From Ligustrum vulgare (taxonomy: Eukaryota > Streptophyta > Magnoliopsida > Lamiales > Oleaceae): a stretch of 64,000 nt of DNA. The notes below the pieces were generated by a model that made no database searches, was not told where the DNA came from, and was given only the letters and a program-made list of their open reading frames with translations. Location: the NCBI GenBank assembly GCA_963555705.1, contig OY743190.1, forward strand, positions 24,001,491 to 24,065,490, in the 5' to 3' direction. A program made the position numbers and the translations under genes. This document shows, in pieces, positions 1 to 12,840 of the stretch (the first letter of the stretch is position 1; every line of letters starts with the position of its first letter).

Positions 1-984
1 TCTCAGTATAGATCACTTGGCCTAGATTTACATTAGGGAGATCGTTCGACTTCACGGGGTTCCAGCGTCTATTGTTTCAGACAGGGATCCGAGATTCACT
101 TCGAGATTTTGGAAGAGCTTACACACGGCTATGGGGACTAAATTAAATTTTAGTACCGCTTACCACCCGCAAACAGAAGGGCAGTCTGAACGCACCATTC
201 AGACTTTAGAGGATATGCTTAGAGCCTGTGTTCTGGACCTGAGCGGAAATTGGGAAACTCACTTGCCATTGGTGGAGTTTGCTTACAATAACAACTTTCA
301 GGCTACTATTGGTATGGCACCGTATGAAGCACTGTATGGGCGAAGATGTTGATCGCCGGTATATTGCGATGAGGCTGGCGAGAGGAAGTTATTGGGTCCT
401 GAATTAATTGAAAAGACTGTAGAGGCTATCGAGAAAATCAGATTGCGAATTAAAGCTGCCCGGGACAGACAAAAAAGTTATGCTGATCAGAGGAGAAAAA
501 ACTTGAGTTCGAGATTGGAGAGAAAGTGTTTTTGAAAATCTCTCCTATGAAGGGCACTATTCGTTTTGGCAAGAAAGGGAAATTAAGGCCTCGGTTTATC
601 GGACCTTTTGAAATATTGGAGAAAGTAGGTAACCTGGCTTACCGTCTAGCATTGCCACCCGAACTCTCAGCTATACACAATGTTTTTCACATCTCTTTGT
701 TGAGAAAATATGTTCACGATCCCAGTCACGTGGTGAACTTTCAGTCAATCCCAATTCAGAAGAATCTATATTATGAAGAGGCACCCATGTGCATCATCGA
801 TAGAAAAGTCCATGTCCGAAGAAATAAAGAAATTTCTCTAGTCAAAGTCCAGTGGGGTAGACATAGTAGCGACGAGGCTACATGGGAAAAAGAAGAAGAA
901 ATTCTGGCCAAGTATCCAGATATTTTAGACCAAGTAAGTTTTAAATTTCGAGGACGAAATTATTTTAAGGTGGTAGGGTTGTAG
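1..984 (+). pseudogene. Ty3/gypsy chromovirus pol remnant: integrase C-terminal part plus chromodomain
   Basis: The reading frame enters from outside the window and encodes the end of a retrotransposon integrase. Visible are the VSDRDPRF motif (about 75-105), the [15 protein letters not shown] motif with its catalytic Glu region (about 150-205), the FAYNN and [11 protein letters not shown] motifs, then the GKLRPRFIGPFEILEKVG block. A chromodomain-like tail ends in VQWGRHSSDEATWEKEEEI, where W and EATWE are typical of the fold. This places it in the chromovirus branch, probably Tekay/Del. It is dead: an in-frame TAG lies near 28, a TGA follows GRRC at about 350, and an apparent 1-nt loss near 503 shifts the frame before GEKVFL. 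Its stop overlaps the start of the 3' LTR, as is usual in this clade. Confidence 0.93.
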
Positions 985-1490
985 CGACCGGGATTTTTCA
1001 TTTCTTTTTAAATAAAATATTTTTAGAACTTTAAATGCTTGTCGCTACGACTTTTTCCAATTTAATTTAAAAGAGTATTCGTCTAGCCAAATTATAAATG
1101 AAATTAAATTAATTTTCATCATATGTAAATTTCAGAATTTTATTCAAAATATTCCAATGTCACCATTTTAAATCCTAATTCAATTTTAATGATTTTAAAG
1201 TCCAAGATCAAAGTTTTATTCTTATTATCATTCAATCGAAGTTCATCCGAGTCACAATGTATCTTGTCTCAATCTTGGTACCAGTCAATTAGCAATTATC
1301 TTCCTTCCTTTCCAAATTTCCTCGCCCTATTTTCCTTTTCAGTTGATCCTCACTTCCATAGGCAGAACTATTTTTCCCTCAATTAAAGATCAGTCTTTGC
1401 TTTCCATTTTAAAATCACAATCAATCGATTCAATCCATAAATTATAGGTCCATCATTCCATCCCTCACATTCACGAACCAACATAGCAAT
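980..1490 (+). repeat. Truncated 3' LTR of the chromovirus (TGTAGCGACC family)
   Basis: The LTR begins TGTAGCGACC right after a purine-rich tract (AAGGTGGTAGGG). GTCGCTACGA, the inverse of the LTR tip, follows at 1041-1050, and TTCGTCTAGCCAA lies at about 1078-1090. Both are shared with the solo LTRs at 5290-8499 and 13885-16690. The LTR stops after about 0.5 kb where berberine-bridge-enzyme-like coding sequence begins, and no CA end is present, so it is truncated. The exact junction near 1490 is uncertain. Confidence 0.8.
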
Positions 1491-1493
1491 TTT

Positions 1494-2466
<973 letters not shown>

Positions 2467-2850
2467 AATGGATAGTAGGATTCACGGGAAAATACTTATG
2501 ATCGAGACAAATAAAGACAAAATTACAAGTTAATTAGGAATTTAAAATATAGTTTTAAGATTTTTTGTTTTAATTAGATTCTTATATTTCGAAATGATTT
2601 CAGTTTGTTCGAAGTTCATTTATTTCTTGCTTCTTTTAGATTATGCGATCTTCAAATAAATGGTTCATTCATTGTAATGTTCAACGTTGATATATGAATA
2701 AATGTTAATTTCCTTTGCCCTCATTCCTCTCTTCTTTGCTTTACTTTCAGTTCTTAATCTTTGATTGTTCATTGTCAATTTTTTAAGATAACTTGGCCCA
2801 ACAAGACGTGAGCCCGAATTGATAGAATCCTGCCCGAGGAAGAAAGGGTG
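2467..2850 (+). other. 3' flank of the BBE-like pseudogene
   Basis: AT-rich sequence after the pseudogene stop. It holds an AATAAA-type signal (GAATAAATG near 2696) that would fit its original polyadenylation site. No other coding signal is seen. It ends where the Athila-type LTR starts at 2851 (TGATGGGTG). Confidence 0.5.
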
Positions 2851-4333
2851 TGATGGGTGTTGAATCCAACAAATAATAATAATTTCCTGCTCTTACAAAA
2901 TAAGTTGTAATAGTGGTGAGCAAGGTCGAATCCACATGGATTGGTTAGATTTAATTTTTCGAAAAACTTAAAACAGTAAATTAAAAAAAAGGAGAGTTTT
3001 GAATTTCGAATGTGAAATCAAATTGTAAATAAACAATTGCGGAATTAAAGTTATGAAAATATATCAAATTAAAAAAGTCTGGCCCAAGGTATAATCTTTG
3101 AGTTGATTCATTGAATTCATCATTGTTGCAGAAATAAAATCCTTTACTCATTTTGTAAATTGGTTATGGTCGTTTATACGATCTAACAACCTATCTCTCC
3201 TTACTGTTTCGATAATCAAGAGATGCTAGTTGATTATTTTCCTAATCAATGAACAACCCTATATATGATATTAGGATTTAATTTACCAGTAATATTAATT
3301 TCTAGAGAGACGACCAATTCTAACCAACAAATTCGCACTTGTGATTCATTTAAGCTATGTTATATATCTTCATAACATAAATTGAAAATCTATCTATAAT
3401 CAACTATGTTATTTGCCACTTGTATTAGAAATTCTAAACAATTACGGATTTAGTTTCCTAATTGACTGAGTATCATTTTGACAATTAAAACAACGTGCAC
3501 TTTGTATTAATTAATCAAAATAACAACTCCAATACAAACAAAAGATATATAAATAGAAAAGAGATAAAAGAACAATGAAATTAATTAGACCTCACAATTC
3601 TTGAAGAATCAACAATTCGATTATCCGTGAACTAGAATAATAATTTAGCCCTCATAAACATTGCAAATCAAAAACTTAAAAGAAAAATAATAAAAATGAA
3701 ACTCTAAAATCCAAATTTATAAAAAACGTGGCCACTTCCTCCCTCTATTTCCGTGGCTCCCTTCTCAATTGTTGTCCTCAGCTCGGTTGAAATTGTGCCC
3801 TTTTTACTTTATGTTGTGCTGCCCTCATCCTTGTTTGGTCCAAAAGTGTTGTGACTGCTGGGCCCTAATGTGACTATGCCCTCTTTTTCTATTCTCAGTC
3901 TTTTTTTTCATTTGCAACCGACTCGGTGGAGTCCCTCCAAATCCAGCCCAAGTTCCTCAAGAAATCGGTGACCATGGGCTCCAAAGTAAATGCCATAACT
4001 AGCTGGCTCAATTCGGAATACGAAAGGAGTCCACATGTGGAATAATTACATAAATAATTTCTCTTAATGTTTCCACCCATTTAGGAGATAGACATGAGTC
4101 CAATGGAAAGCTTTTCTTCTTAAAAAGTTCGTATATGTAAGTCAAGTCTTCTTGAAACAATAAGACATGCCCACGCCTTATGAAAAGTCTTTATCTGATT
4201 CTGCACCTTCTGATATTTCAACTTCTTCTTTTCATTTTGTGACATTGAATCCAATTTTATCCAAATCCTCCACCTAATCCACATAACGTGAAATGTAATC
4301 AATGTCCATAATTTAAGCATTTAAAATCAATAG

Positions 4334-4901
4334 TGATGAACACCAAAAAAGATGACCCCGAACATGACATAATCCCAACCACTCTCAAAACCCATTTTAC
4401 GATGTTCCATCCCCGAGGACCCACGACATCCCAGTAAATTTCTCAACCCCGAGGACTCAACCACACCTAACATACCGATAGCTTGCTCGGGCTAGCACAT
4501 GGTCGGGGTCGCCGTCGCCTATGGTCGAATTACCTAATCCTCGACGAGGAATATCTGTCTCCTATAAGAAATAGGACTTATATCCCTTATCCAATATCTT
4601 ACAACCTTATCCTAGATAAGTAGGAGGGCACCTATAGGGACTTGTACCTAAATTCAAGCATCCTAATCCCACCAGGACTCAACTCTGCACCTCTATAAAT
4701 ACTCGCCTCTCAATCATAATTTTGGTACACAATTATTATTCTTCCAGTTTATAGCCTCTTGCAATAAATAGTTTCTCTCTCTTTGCTGACTTAAGCATCG
4801 GAGGGGCGACGAGGTCAAACCTCATCACCTTTGTTTCAAGTGTTCGGAGATCCAATTCGTGATTGTTCGTTGCTGAAGTTCGAAATATTTCAGGCGCAAA
4901 T
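4334..4901 (+). repeat. 5' LTR of T1, 3' end lost
   Basis: It matches the 3' LTR at 13081-13662 from TGATGA.CAC through ATATTTCAGG.GC, then diverges. The last dozen or so bases (GGCATCATCA in the other copy) and the primer-binding site are gone, replaced by antisense LINE sequence. A TATA box (CTATAAATA, 4693-4701) lies in a typical position. Confidence 0.85.
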
Positions 4902-5223
4902 AAGCCTACCAGGGACAAAGCCACTCTACTGAGGAGAGATAATATGAGGCAGCAACAAACTGAGTGTGGTGTTCAAAATCTTAGTTATGAGCTTATTAAA
5001 CACCGTGCACAAGCTGATAGGCCTGAAATCAGTCCACTTGCAGGCTCCATCCCTCTTAGGGACCAGAACAATAGAAGTAGCAGCAAAACCCCTAGGAAGA
5101 ACTCCACCCTCAAAGAAATCAAAAACTGCATTGACAACATCATCCTGAATAATATCCCAACACTGCTGAAAGAACAAGGATGAGAAACCATCTGGACCAG
5201 CGACACTATCAGAATCAATGCAG
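4899..5223 (-). pseudogene. LINE (L1-type) reverse transcriptase fragment, antisense
   Basis: On the minus strand the translation gives the conserved start of a plant L1 reverse transcriptase: DSDSVAGPDGFSS, FFQQCWDII, FFEGGVLPRGF, FRPISLC and, after an in-frame stop, SGFVPGRLICA. About 105 residues are covered, and no endonuclease or 3' tail is present. It sits exactly at the junction where T1 lost its LTR end and most of gag-pol, so it looks like filler copied or captured during repair of the deletion, not an independent LINE insertion. Confidence 0.88.
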
Positions 5224-5928
5224 AAAACTCAGGTCTTTTGTTTGGAAATCCATCATGTACAAGTTTGGTCTTCTGAAGGTATTGATAACTGTAGCGCCCC
5301 GAGTTCCGTATACCCGGTTCACTACGTCATTTTCTGTCTAAATTTTTTCGAATAATATTTTTGCGGAAGAAATAATTGAAATTCATTTTTGGCAACATTA
5401 AATAAACTGTAATGGCCGATAAAATTGAAAACATTTATGAAACCATTTGAAATAGTAAATCGAACCATTAATATTGTAAAGAAATTGCCAATGTCATAAT
5501 TTCTCAAATAAATGAACTTCTCTAAATTATTCGATTGTTTGGAAAATACGGAAACCATTAACGTCAAACTTTCTACCGTTTAACGATTATTGCCACCATC
5601 ATTCATCGCTCGCCACCGTCTCCGAAATCTGCAAAACTGTTAAAAAGTAGGGTGAGTATTTCTTGGGGGAAATACTCAGTAGACTCATCGCAAATTAATT
5701 TAATTTATAAGATGATTAAACACATAAATCCCGGCTCTTTATAAAACGGGCATTGATAGAGCTTCTTTATAAAACGGCTCTTGATAAAACTCATATTGTG
5801 CATTACAGCACGGAACATATTTTGCAAATCATAGGCTCTTTGAAATTAGCTCTTTGAAAACAGCTCTTTGAAAACCATATACTTATAAAAACATTTTAAT
5901 TATGCCAAGCATAATTTCTTTTGAAAGC

Positions 5929-6348
5929 ATAACATAAGATAGGATTGAAATCCTCATAAACATAGGGAGACACAAGAACTTTACCGAACTTAGGTGGCAA
6001 GAATTCTTATGCAGTAAAATCATAATAACAGTAAGTTTTCATCATAACATAGGATAAGATCGAAATCCTCATAAACATAAGAATTTTACCGAACTTAGGT
6101 GGCAAGAATTCTTATGTAGTAAGTATACCAAGCATAATTTTCTGAAATTCATAGGGATCAATTGCATCATAACATAAGATAGGATCGAAATCCTCATAAA
6201 CATATGCGACAGGAATTTTACCGAACTTAGGTGGCAAATCCTCATAAACATATGGAAACATAGGAATTTTACCGAACTTCGTGGCAAATCCTCATAAACA
6301 TAGGAGACACAAGAATGTTACCGAACTTCGTGGCAAGAATTCTTATGT
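5929..6348. repeat. Degenerate tandem repeat in solo LTR
   Basis: About five copies of a unit of roughly 50-115 bp built on GAAATCCTCATAAACATA followed by TTTACCGAACTTAGG and TGGCAAGAATTCTTATG. Units have lost internal parts unevenly. Copies start near 5929, 6044, 6168, 6238 and 6289. Confidence 0.85.
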
Positions 6349-6734
6349 GTAGCGCTACTAAAACTCCGGTCCCCTTAACATATCATAACTTATCATATGG
6401 GACCCATAACAATCTTGGTAAATTGATTTCATAGCAATGATCCAAAAAAACATTTTCGTGAAGCATAGGGTATACTTACTTTTCGTAAAAACATAAAGTA
6501 TATTTTCTTTTCATAAAAACATACTTGCTTTTCTTAAAAATTGACTTTCACAAGTCACATGACATTCATATGAAATCATAATTTAAATCAATTAATAAGT
6601 GCGAGTCTACCTCAAATCCGACGAGTGCAAAGTTGAGCGGGAATGACTTCAATTTCTTTAAATTCTCCGTACGCTTCGTCTTAGCCAATAAGTCACTTTA
6701 GTCTATCGAATATATAGTTCAAAATGATAAATTA

Positions 6735-6975
6735 TAATTTGAGGACTAAAATTGATGTTTTTGAAAGTTGATGGACTAAAATGAATACTTTTGAAAGTTG
6801 AGGGACTAAAATAGATACTTTTGATAGTTGAGGGACTCAAATGAATACTTTTGAAACTTGAGCTTAAAAATAAAGTAAATCAGCAGGGACTGAAATAAAT
6901 AGTTTAAAACAGTAGGGACTGAATTGGTAAGTTTAAAACTAAAAGGGCAGGAAAATTCACTTTGGAAACTGAGGG
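6735..6975. repeat. About 31-bp degenerate repeats with a GAGGGACTAAAAT core
   Basis: Repeated units of the form GAGGGACTAAAAT.GATACTTTTGA.AGTT, four clear copies and several weak ones. The same motif, inverted, fills 15340-15790 of the solo LTR at 13885-16690. Related lines occur near 23400-23640 and 54410-54480. Confidence 0.85.
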
Positions 6976-9289
6976 ACTAAATGGCAATTTTCAAAATATA
7001 TTAAAATATATCCTCAGATTTCACTCTCTCTCACCATTTTCACTCTCTCACTCTTTGAACAAAACAGAGAACGAAGACAGAAGCGACCGGCGGCGGAAAG
7101 GCGGGACACTGCCGGTGTGGTGGTTGAGTGATTTCTATCGGCGATGTGGGCTGTTGCGGTTTGAGTGGTGGATAGGATGAGGCTTGATGGCTTCGATCGA
7201 TGTTGGTGTTCATGATTCGAATTGGGCATAGAAGGTAGCAGCTTAGCAGATTGGTTGGTGGTCTGATGTTCGACGATGGGTGGTGACTGTGGTTGGGGAA
7301 ATGATGATTTGGTGATTTGGAGCTGGAGGTGGTGATTCTGGTTAAAGCAGGTTGTGGTTTGCAAAGTGAGGCTTGGTCGTGAAGGGTGGTGCTGCTTCTG
7401 ATTACAGATTGTGCAGTTGGGTTAATACTGCAGTGGTGATTGCTGGGTTGAATTGTGCAGTTTGGTGATGATGATGATTGGTGGTGCTGCAGGGGTGGTG
7501 ACGGTTGAACTGTGGTTTGAGTTGATTGTGGAACTTCTCCAGGTTGGGCAGCAGTAGTGATTTGATGATGGAGATGATGAAAGTATGCAGATGATGGAGA
7601 CTTGTTGTTGGATTGGCAATAGGTAATGGCTTTGCAATGGTGAGGTTGGCCCGTGATTGAGGTTCTGCAGTGTACTGATGGTTGTGTGAGGGATATTGTA
7701 GTTGAGGCAGCATAATACAGTTTGGTGATGGTTTGATCGATGATGGAAAAGTGAAGGTGGGATGAAGATATCTTTAAAGGGGAAAAGAAAGAAAAGAAAA
7801 TAATTAGTGGGAATAATTGAGTGGAATATGGGTTGGTGATGATAATGATGATGCTTGTTGATGGTTGTATAATGTGGTATGAGTGAGATGATTGTGTGAG
7901 GTTGGCTGCGTGAGGGTGGGGATTATGGTGATGATGGTCTTGAATGGAGGTGATGGTATAATGATGAAATAGTGGGTTCTTTGTTAGGTGTAGTGAGTTG
8001 GAATGAGGTGGAAAGAAAATGGTGTTGGGACATAATGATGAATTTGATGTAAAGATGAAAACGTGGATGAAATTAGGTGGATATAGATTATGCTTAATTT
8101 AGGATAATTAACTAAAAATTAGACTAATTTCGATTAGGAAAAGTATTTAAAACTGATATATTTTGGACTGAAAATAAATTTGAGAATAAATAAATTTTGA
8201 GATAAAATTTGAATTTCGTAATTGGACTTAAAATAATTAAATCAGGAAAATTGAGATATTTTTACTGAATTTGGAATTCAAACTGATTTTGAAAATAATA
8301 CTTTAAATAAATAATTAAAATAATATAATTTTAGAAATTCGGACATTTAATTTAAAATCGAACAAATTCGATATTTCTTGACTTGGCTAGACGAATCCGT
8401 CGCGGCGTTAACTTCAAAATAATGGGTGAAATAGTAGCGACACGATTTTCTAAATATTAAAATAATTATTTATTTGCATAAAAATTCTGGGTCGCTACAA
8501 TAACAGACAATGGCAAACCTGCACATTAACCATCGTCTGACATCGGTTGCACACCCCTAAAGCAATGGACTAGAAGAAGTGACAAACATGATAATATTCC
8601 AAGACCTCTGTACAAGTATTGGAGAGGCACGAGGATCTTGGTCCGATGACCAACCAGCCATACTTTGGTCCTATAGGACATCTCATTGCACAATCATTGG
8701 GGAAACTCCCTTCATGCTTGCTTTTGGGGTAGAGGTCACTATCCCCATTGAAGTTGGCATACCAAGTTAAACGTCTTTTCCATAATGTTGAGGGAGAAAG
8801 TACATACGAACACCTTGACTTGCTAGAAGAAGTTCGTGAACATGCTAGCATAACGATAGCATCCTATCAAAACAAAACAACCAAGTACTTCAATAGGAGG
8901 GTCAACCCAAGAAAGTTTAGAGCAGGGGACCGCGTACTGAGAAAAGTAGAAGCTGCTGGTCATCCATCGGGGAAACTTGGTCCAACTTAGGAAGGCCCTT
9001 ATGCGGTCATACAACAGACCCGAGGAGGATGATACAACTTATGAGATCTTGTAGGAATACCTCATCCAAGACCTTGGAATGCAGACAACCTAAAAATCTA
9101 CAAGTAACAAGTCCGAGCCCTTTAGCTCCCCTTTTAATTTCTTTTTACTTTATTTTCAGTTTAGATTCATTTCCATTCTGGCCTGCGCCCCAACTTTTAT
9201 TTGTTTTCAAGTTGTGTCTGTAAATAAAAAGTAGTCGGGGATATAATCCCCAATAAAAGGAAAAGTTCTCCAAATATTGTGCTTACACC

Positions 9290-9412
9290 AAATCCTTGCC
9301 CACGAGCAACCACTCAAAGCCTTGCTCATACTCAAAGCCTTGCCTACGAGCAAGCACCTCAAAGTCTTGCCCACGAGCAAGCACCCAAAGCCTTTCCCAT
9401 GAGCATGGACTA
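9290..9412. repeat. Tandem repeat in T1 3' region
   Basis: Four imperfect units of about 25-33 bp with the core CAAAGCCTTGCCCACGAGCAA. The region lies between the integrase end and the antisense ORF, where Tat elements are known to carry variable tandem repeats. Confidence 0.8.
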
Positions 9413-9564
9413 TAGTATCTTCCCCCAGAAACAAAAATAACGCATTAACCTTTGCAACTTATAAACATGGTCGGGGATCAACGGTGTTTGGGGACGGTAA
9501 TATCCATGCTTAAGCCGCCATAACCCTGTTCAGGACTAACACTTGACCTTATTTGGGGTTATTA

Positions 9565-10538
9565 TGATGTGATCCGGACAAGACATCGAAGGGAGAGTTC
9601 GAGCCATTGGAAATATGATAGTGATCTACGTGTAAAACGGAGCAAGTTTCGTGTTGGGGTCGAGCCGAGAAGAGGGACGGATCGAGCCGAATCAGGAAAA
9701 AGAAGTAATTTGGGCAGAAAATACCTTACGGCCATAAAAGAGGATCTTTACGGCCGTAATACATATATTCACGACCGTAACACTTACTATCACGACCGTA
9801 ACAAATTATCGAAGGAAAAGGCAGAAATTAAGCAGAACGAGACTTACGGCCGTAAGCCTGGAAGTTACGGCCGTAAAAGGGGCATTTCACGGCCGTAAGA
9901 GTTTCGTCACGGCCGTAACTAACAAATCAGATTTTTATCAGAAAGGCCATTACGACCGTAAATGAGGATTGCCAGATTTTCAGGGATTTTCAATTATTTA
10001 GTTTCCTTTTCGGTTTTTAGGTTATTTTCCTATTTTAGAATTTTAGTCTAATTAGAATTCTATTTTGAGTAAATTAGATGCTAGGTTATTTTGCTTATTT
10101 ATAGTCGTTTCCATTCATTGTAAAAAAACAGTTTAGTTTGAGTTTTGAGATTAATAAAGTTGAGAGAGTTTTCTCCAATTAAAAGGTTGAGGAGTCCCTT
10201 TCGTGTTCTTCGAGAACAAATCCAACTTATCAAATATTGTGAAATATTTGTGGCGTTGAACTTATCAAATATCCGTGAGAATATTTGTGGCGTTTCCAAT
10301 TTAGAAACTTATCAAAGAAATTGACAAGTCCTTGTGGTGTTTCGAAAACCTTGGATCTCGATTCCGCATCGTCAATTAATTGCGTCGTGAATCTTGGGTC
10401 AAGGTCCTATCGTCAATTTTATCTTTCCAGTATTTTAATTCTTGTTATTTTCGTGTCAGATCTGATTTAGATCTTTCCTAGGTTTTAATTATCGTTATTC
10501 CGCGTGTTCGACGAGATTCCCCGACCGGGATCTCATCA
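9565..10538 (+). mobile_element. Solo LTR with TGATG...CATCA ends, TSD TATTA
   Basis: The 974-bp unit starts TGATGTGATC and ends GATCTCATCA, so its tips are inverted copies of each other. It is flanked by a perfect TATTA duplication (9560-9564 and 10539-10543). A TATA-like TTATTTATAG lies near 10095 and AATAAAG near 10152, consistent with an LTR promoter and poly(A) signal. No internal coding region is present. The 109-aa ORF at 9569-9898 runs through a palindrome array and is not a convincing gene. The family is undetermined; its termini resemble Athila/Tat LTRs. Confidence 0.93.
9726..9961. repeat. Array of nine TTACGGCCGTAA-type palindromes
   Basis: Nine copies of a 12-bp palindrome or one-to-two-base variants lie at 9726, 9748, 9769, 9790, 9844, 9865, 9887, 9907 and 9950. 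Copies at 9748, 9844 and 9865 are perfect TTACGGCCGTAA. Others are TCACGGCCGTAA, TCACGACCGTAA, TTACGGCCATAA and TTACGACCGTAA. Spacing is irregular (about 20-55 bp) and the intervening bases are not conserved, so this is not a simple tandem repeat. Confidence 0.95.
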
Positions 10539-10547
10539 TATTACTTT

Positions 10548-10740
10548 AAGGTTTACATCATGATCATGTTCGGGGTTAATACTTTGAATTTACATCATAA
10601 CCTTTTTCGGGGTTACCACATGTGTTCGGTTATCAATCCCTTGTTCCGAGTTATCACATGTTCATTGGCATTACTTTGTTCGGGGTTAACACCTTTAAAC
10701 TTACATCATAAACCATGTTCGGGATTTACACTTTGTATTT
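10548..10740. repeat. Degenerate repeat of GTTCGGGGTTAACAC...TTACATCATAA
   Basis: Four to five units of about 35-50 bp with the words TGTTCGGGGTTA and TTTACATCATAA. The unit begins just before the nested solo LTR (GGGGTTATTA at 9555) and continues after it, confirming the insertion point. Confidence 0.75.
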
Positions 10741-10984
10741 AATTATACTAACTTTGCTCAAGGATGAACTCCTATTCAAGTTAGCTTCTGTTTTCGAAGC
10801 TCATTTTACCTAGAATCGAGGTTAGTTCTCATGTCAAGTTCTATCATTAATGATCATGCTTTTCACTTGTGATTATGTTTGTTATAGTTCATGTTTTGTA
10901 TTCCTATTTATACAATATTCAAGCTCGAGTAAAACACTAGAAACAAAATATTTCATTCAAGAAAGTAAGTGTTTGTACATAAGA

Positions 10985-12693
10985 TTCGGGTACGACAAAA
11001 ATTAATTCTGATCATTATCATGCTCAAGAACCTCGAGCTCATCTCCTGAGCCCTCGTCCCCATCCTCGAGACCATCATTAGATTCTGAAACTACGAGGCC
11101 TTTAGTATGCTCAGGGTCACCTCGAATGTCCTCAGCCTCAGGTCTCTTCTTGCGCAACATGGCTCGTGCCTTCTTGAAGGCATAGTTGTATGAACCTGAG
11201 GCATACTCCCCTGCATAAAAGCGAATTTCGTAGATTTTTTAAAATATTCAACCACCAAAGCTCAAGCTGTTTCAGTGACTGCCAATTTTTCTTCAAAGTC
11301 CTTTTGGGCACGTTTGAGCTTGAGTCTCAGCTCCTCTACCTGGTCCATAGCATCCCCGAGCTCCCTCTTCAGAAACTTGCATTCTTTCCTGAATTCCATA
11401 TTCTCATCTCCAAGCTACCCAATCATTAGCTCGTGAATAGTAATGGACTTGCTTAATCCCTCGACCTGCTCGGAATAATCAAATTTCCAGAAGAGAAAAG
11501 TCGTGGGCAATTTTCATATCCTACACCAAAGATAAAACATGAGTTCGAGGAAAGGAGATGAAGATTTCAAATAAAGATTAATCCCTACCCTTTTGAGTAC
11601 AGCCTCGAGATGTCTAAAGCTCGTGCTTGGGCTTACTTCTTTCCTGTACTTCTCAACCACGATAGGTGATTGAGAAGCATCCTTAGCAGAATCATCCTCG
11701 AGGTCCACAACGTCGGGGATGACTTTGGCTGGTGAATCGCGAGCAGGAGGAGGAGGACTTGTATTTCAAGGAACATTATCATGCCGAACTGTATTAGAAT
11801 GCTCCTCGGGGCCACTATGGGTTTGTGCTCGAGCTCTCTTCTTGCTCTTTTTTATCGTCAGGGGCCTACCTCTAGCTGGGGCCGTCGCCTTTATAGAATT
11901 GTTCAAACTCAGGGGGTCAAAAGTCATATTATCTGCAAAAAAGAAAAGCACCAAGTATTAGGAACGAGTAGCACACTAGGGAAATTCAAAATAAAACAAA
12001 GCAAGATAGTGGCCAGTCCCCTTCCCCCGAAGCTTCTGATGCTAGCAAGGTCGAGGACCTCATCCCCGAGTAGCTCATCTAGGTTTAAACTTAGCAGTTC
12101 CAGGGATGACCTACTCTGACCAAAAGGGATGCCTGGGCTCTTGAGAGGAAACATACAAATATCTCTCTTTCATACCCCGAAGAGAGCCGGCCATCCTCGG
12201 TAACTTAAACCTGCCCCGATTAGACAAATAGGCAAAACAGGAAAAATGAGGCAACAGTTTTAGCTCAAAAACCATTCTGCAAAGGTCGAGTCGGACTCTA
12301 TGGCTAGAAACCTATAGGTAATGAAGACGTATAGAAGCATTCTCCAACCATTGGACACTTGCTGCCCTAGACACATGGAATGCTCCACTAGAAAACCAAA
12401 CCAAAAACTCTCCATCTCGAGCAACTACCACCTATCCTCAAAGGTCGGGGCCCTAACATCACATCGGGGCATTAGCCCAAACTCCCTCACTATCTCGATG
12501 GTCTTATGTTCTTTATATACACACCTAAGTTCGGGGTAAGTTAGCGGGGTTTCATCTTCCCCCTGAGCCCTAGGCCTAACATCTACAGGATCGACCATGG
12601 GGATTAAAGAATTTCCTACATCCTCGGGCATACACTACTCGCTACTAGAAGAGCTTGTACTACCACTACTCAGCTTGTACTGCTACTAGACAT
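10985..12693 (-). pseudogene. Antisense additional ORF of Tat element T1
   Basis: A long open region on the strand opposite to pol. Starting near the ATG at 12693, the translation includes PELRCVYKEHKTIEIVREFGL (about 12540-12480), FLVEHSMCLGQQVSNGWRMLL (about 12330), EWFLSYN, SYRGWPALFGV, a proline/basic segment ARGRPLTIKKSKKRARAQ (about 11860), and a heptad-rich tail (ELRLKLKRAQKDFEEKL, about 11310) likely to form a coiled coil. The middle resembles the domain catalogued as 'putative gypsy-type transposon' (Transposase_28) found in antisense ORFs of Tat elements; this is from memory of the family. At least three in-frame stops (for example at about 12425 and 12155) break it. Its role is unknown. 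Confidence 0.75.
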
Positions 12694-12840
12694 CTCTTAT
12701 AAACAGGAAATTTGATTAACTTAAGAGTTTGAGTTCTTACCTCGAATACTGAGCACCCAAAAACACTCCTCTAAAGCTCGACCCTAATCTCAAAGGTTTA
12801 GCTCTCAAAGTAGTTATGGAAGAGAAAATGAGGAGAAACG

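Larger units (their letters stand above)
5290..8499 (-). mobile_element. Solo LTR (TGTAGCGACC chromovirus family), TSD ATAAC
   Basis: Read on the minus strand it begins TGTAGCGACCC at 8499 and ends GGGGCGCTACA at 5290. The flanks are a perfect ATAAC duplication (5285-5289 and 8500-8504), and it interrupts the T1 integrase in the DNG motif. It is 3210 bp, with no internal coding region, so it is a solo LTR left by LTR-LTR recombination. Its body holds two tandem-repeat tracts, a GC-rich core (about 7080-7260) and a stem-loop (5654-5677) shared with the other LTRs of this family. ORFs in the GC-rich core are low-complexity and not counted as genes. Confidence 0.95.
5225..9110 (+). pseudogene. 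T1 integrase remnant, split by solo LTR 5290-8499
   Basis: The two pieces (about 5225-5289 and 8505-9110) join into one integrase. Before the solo LTR it reads RSFVWKSIMYKFG and, across the junction, VLITDNGK, which is the second catalytic Asp motif. After it come WSYRTSHCTIIGETPF, LAFGVEVTIPIEVG, then RVNPRKFRAGDRVLRKVE and GKLGPT.EGPYAV in shifted frames. Several stops and frame changes make it nonfunctional. The motif order is that of Tat integrases, which end the pol polyprotein. Confidence 0.88.

Noticed and set aside
9569..9898. 109-aa ORF with YGR and HDRN repeats
   Set aside because: The residue repeats are only the translation of the TTACGGCCGTAA palindromes; it starts five bases into an LTR and has no recognised domain.
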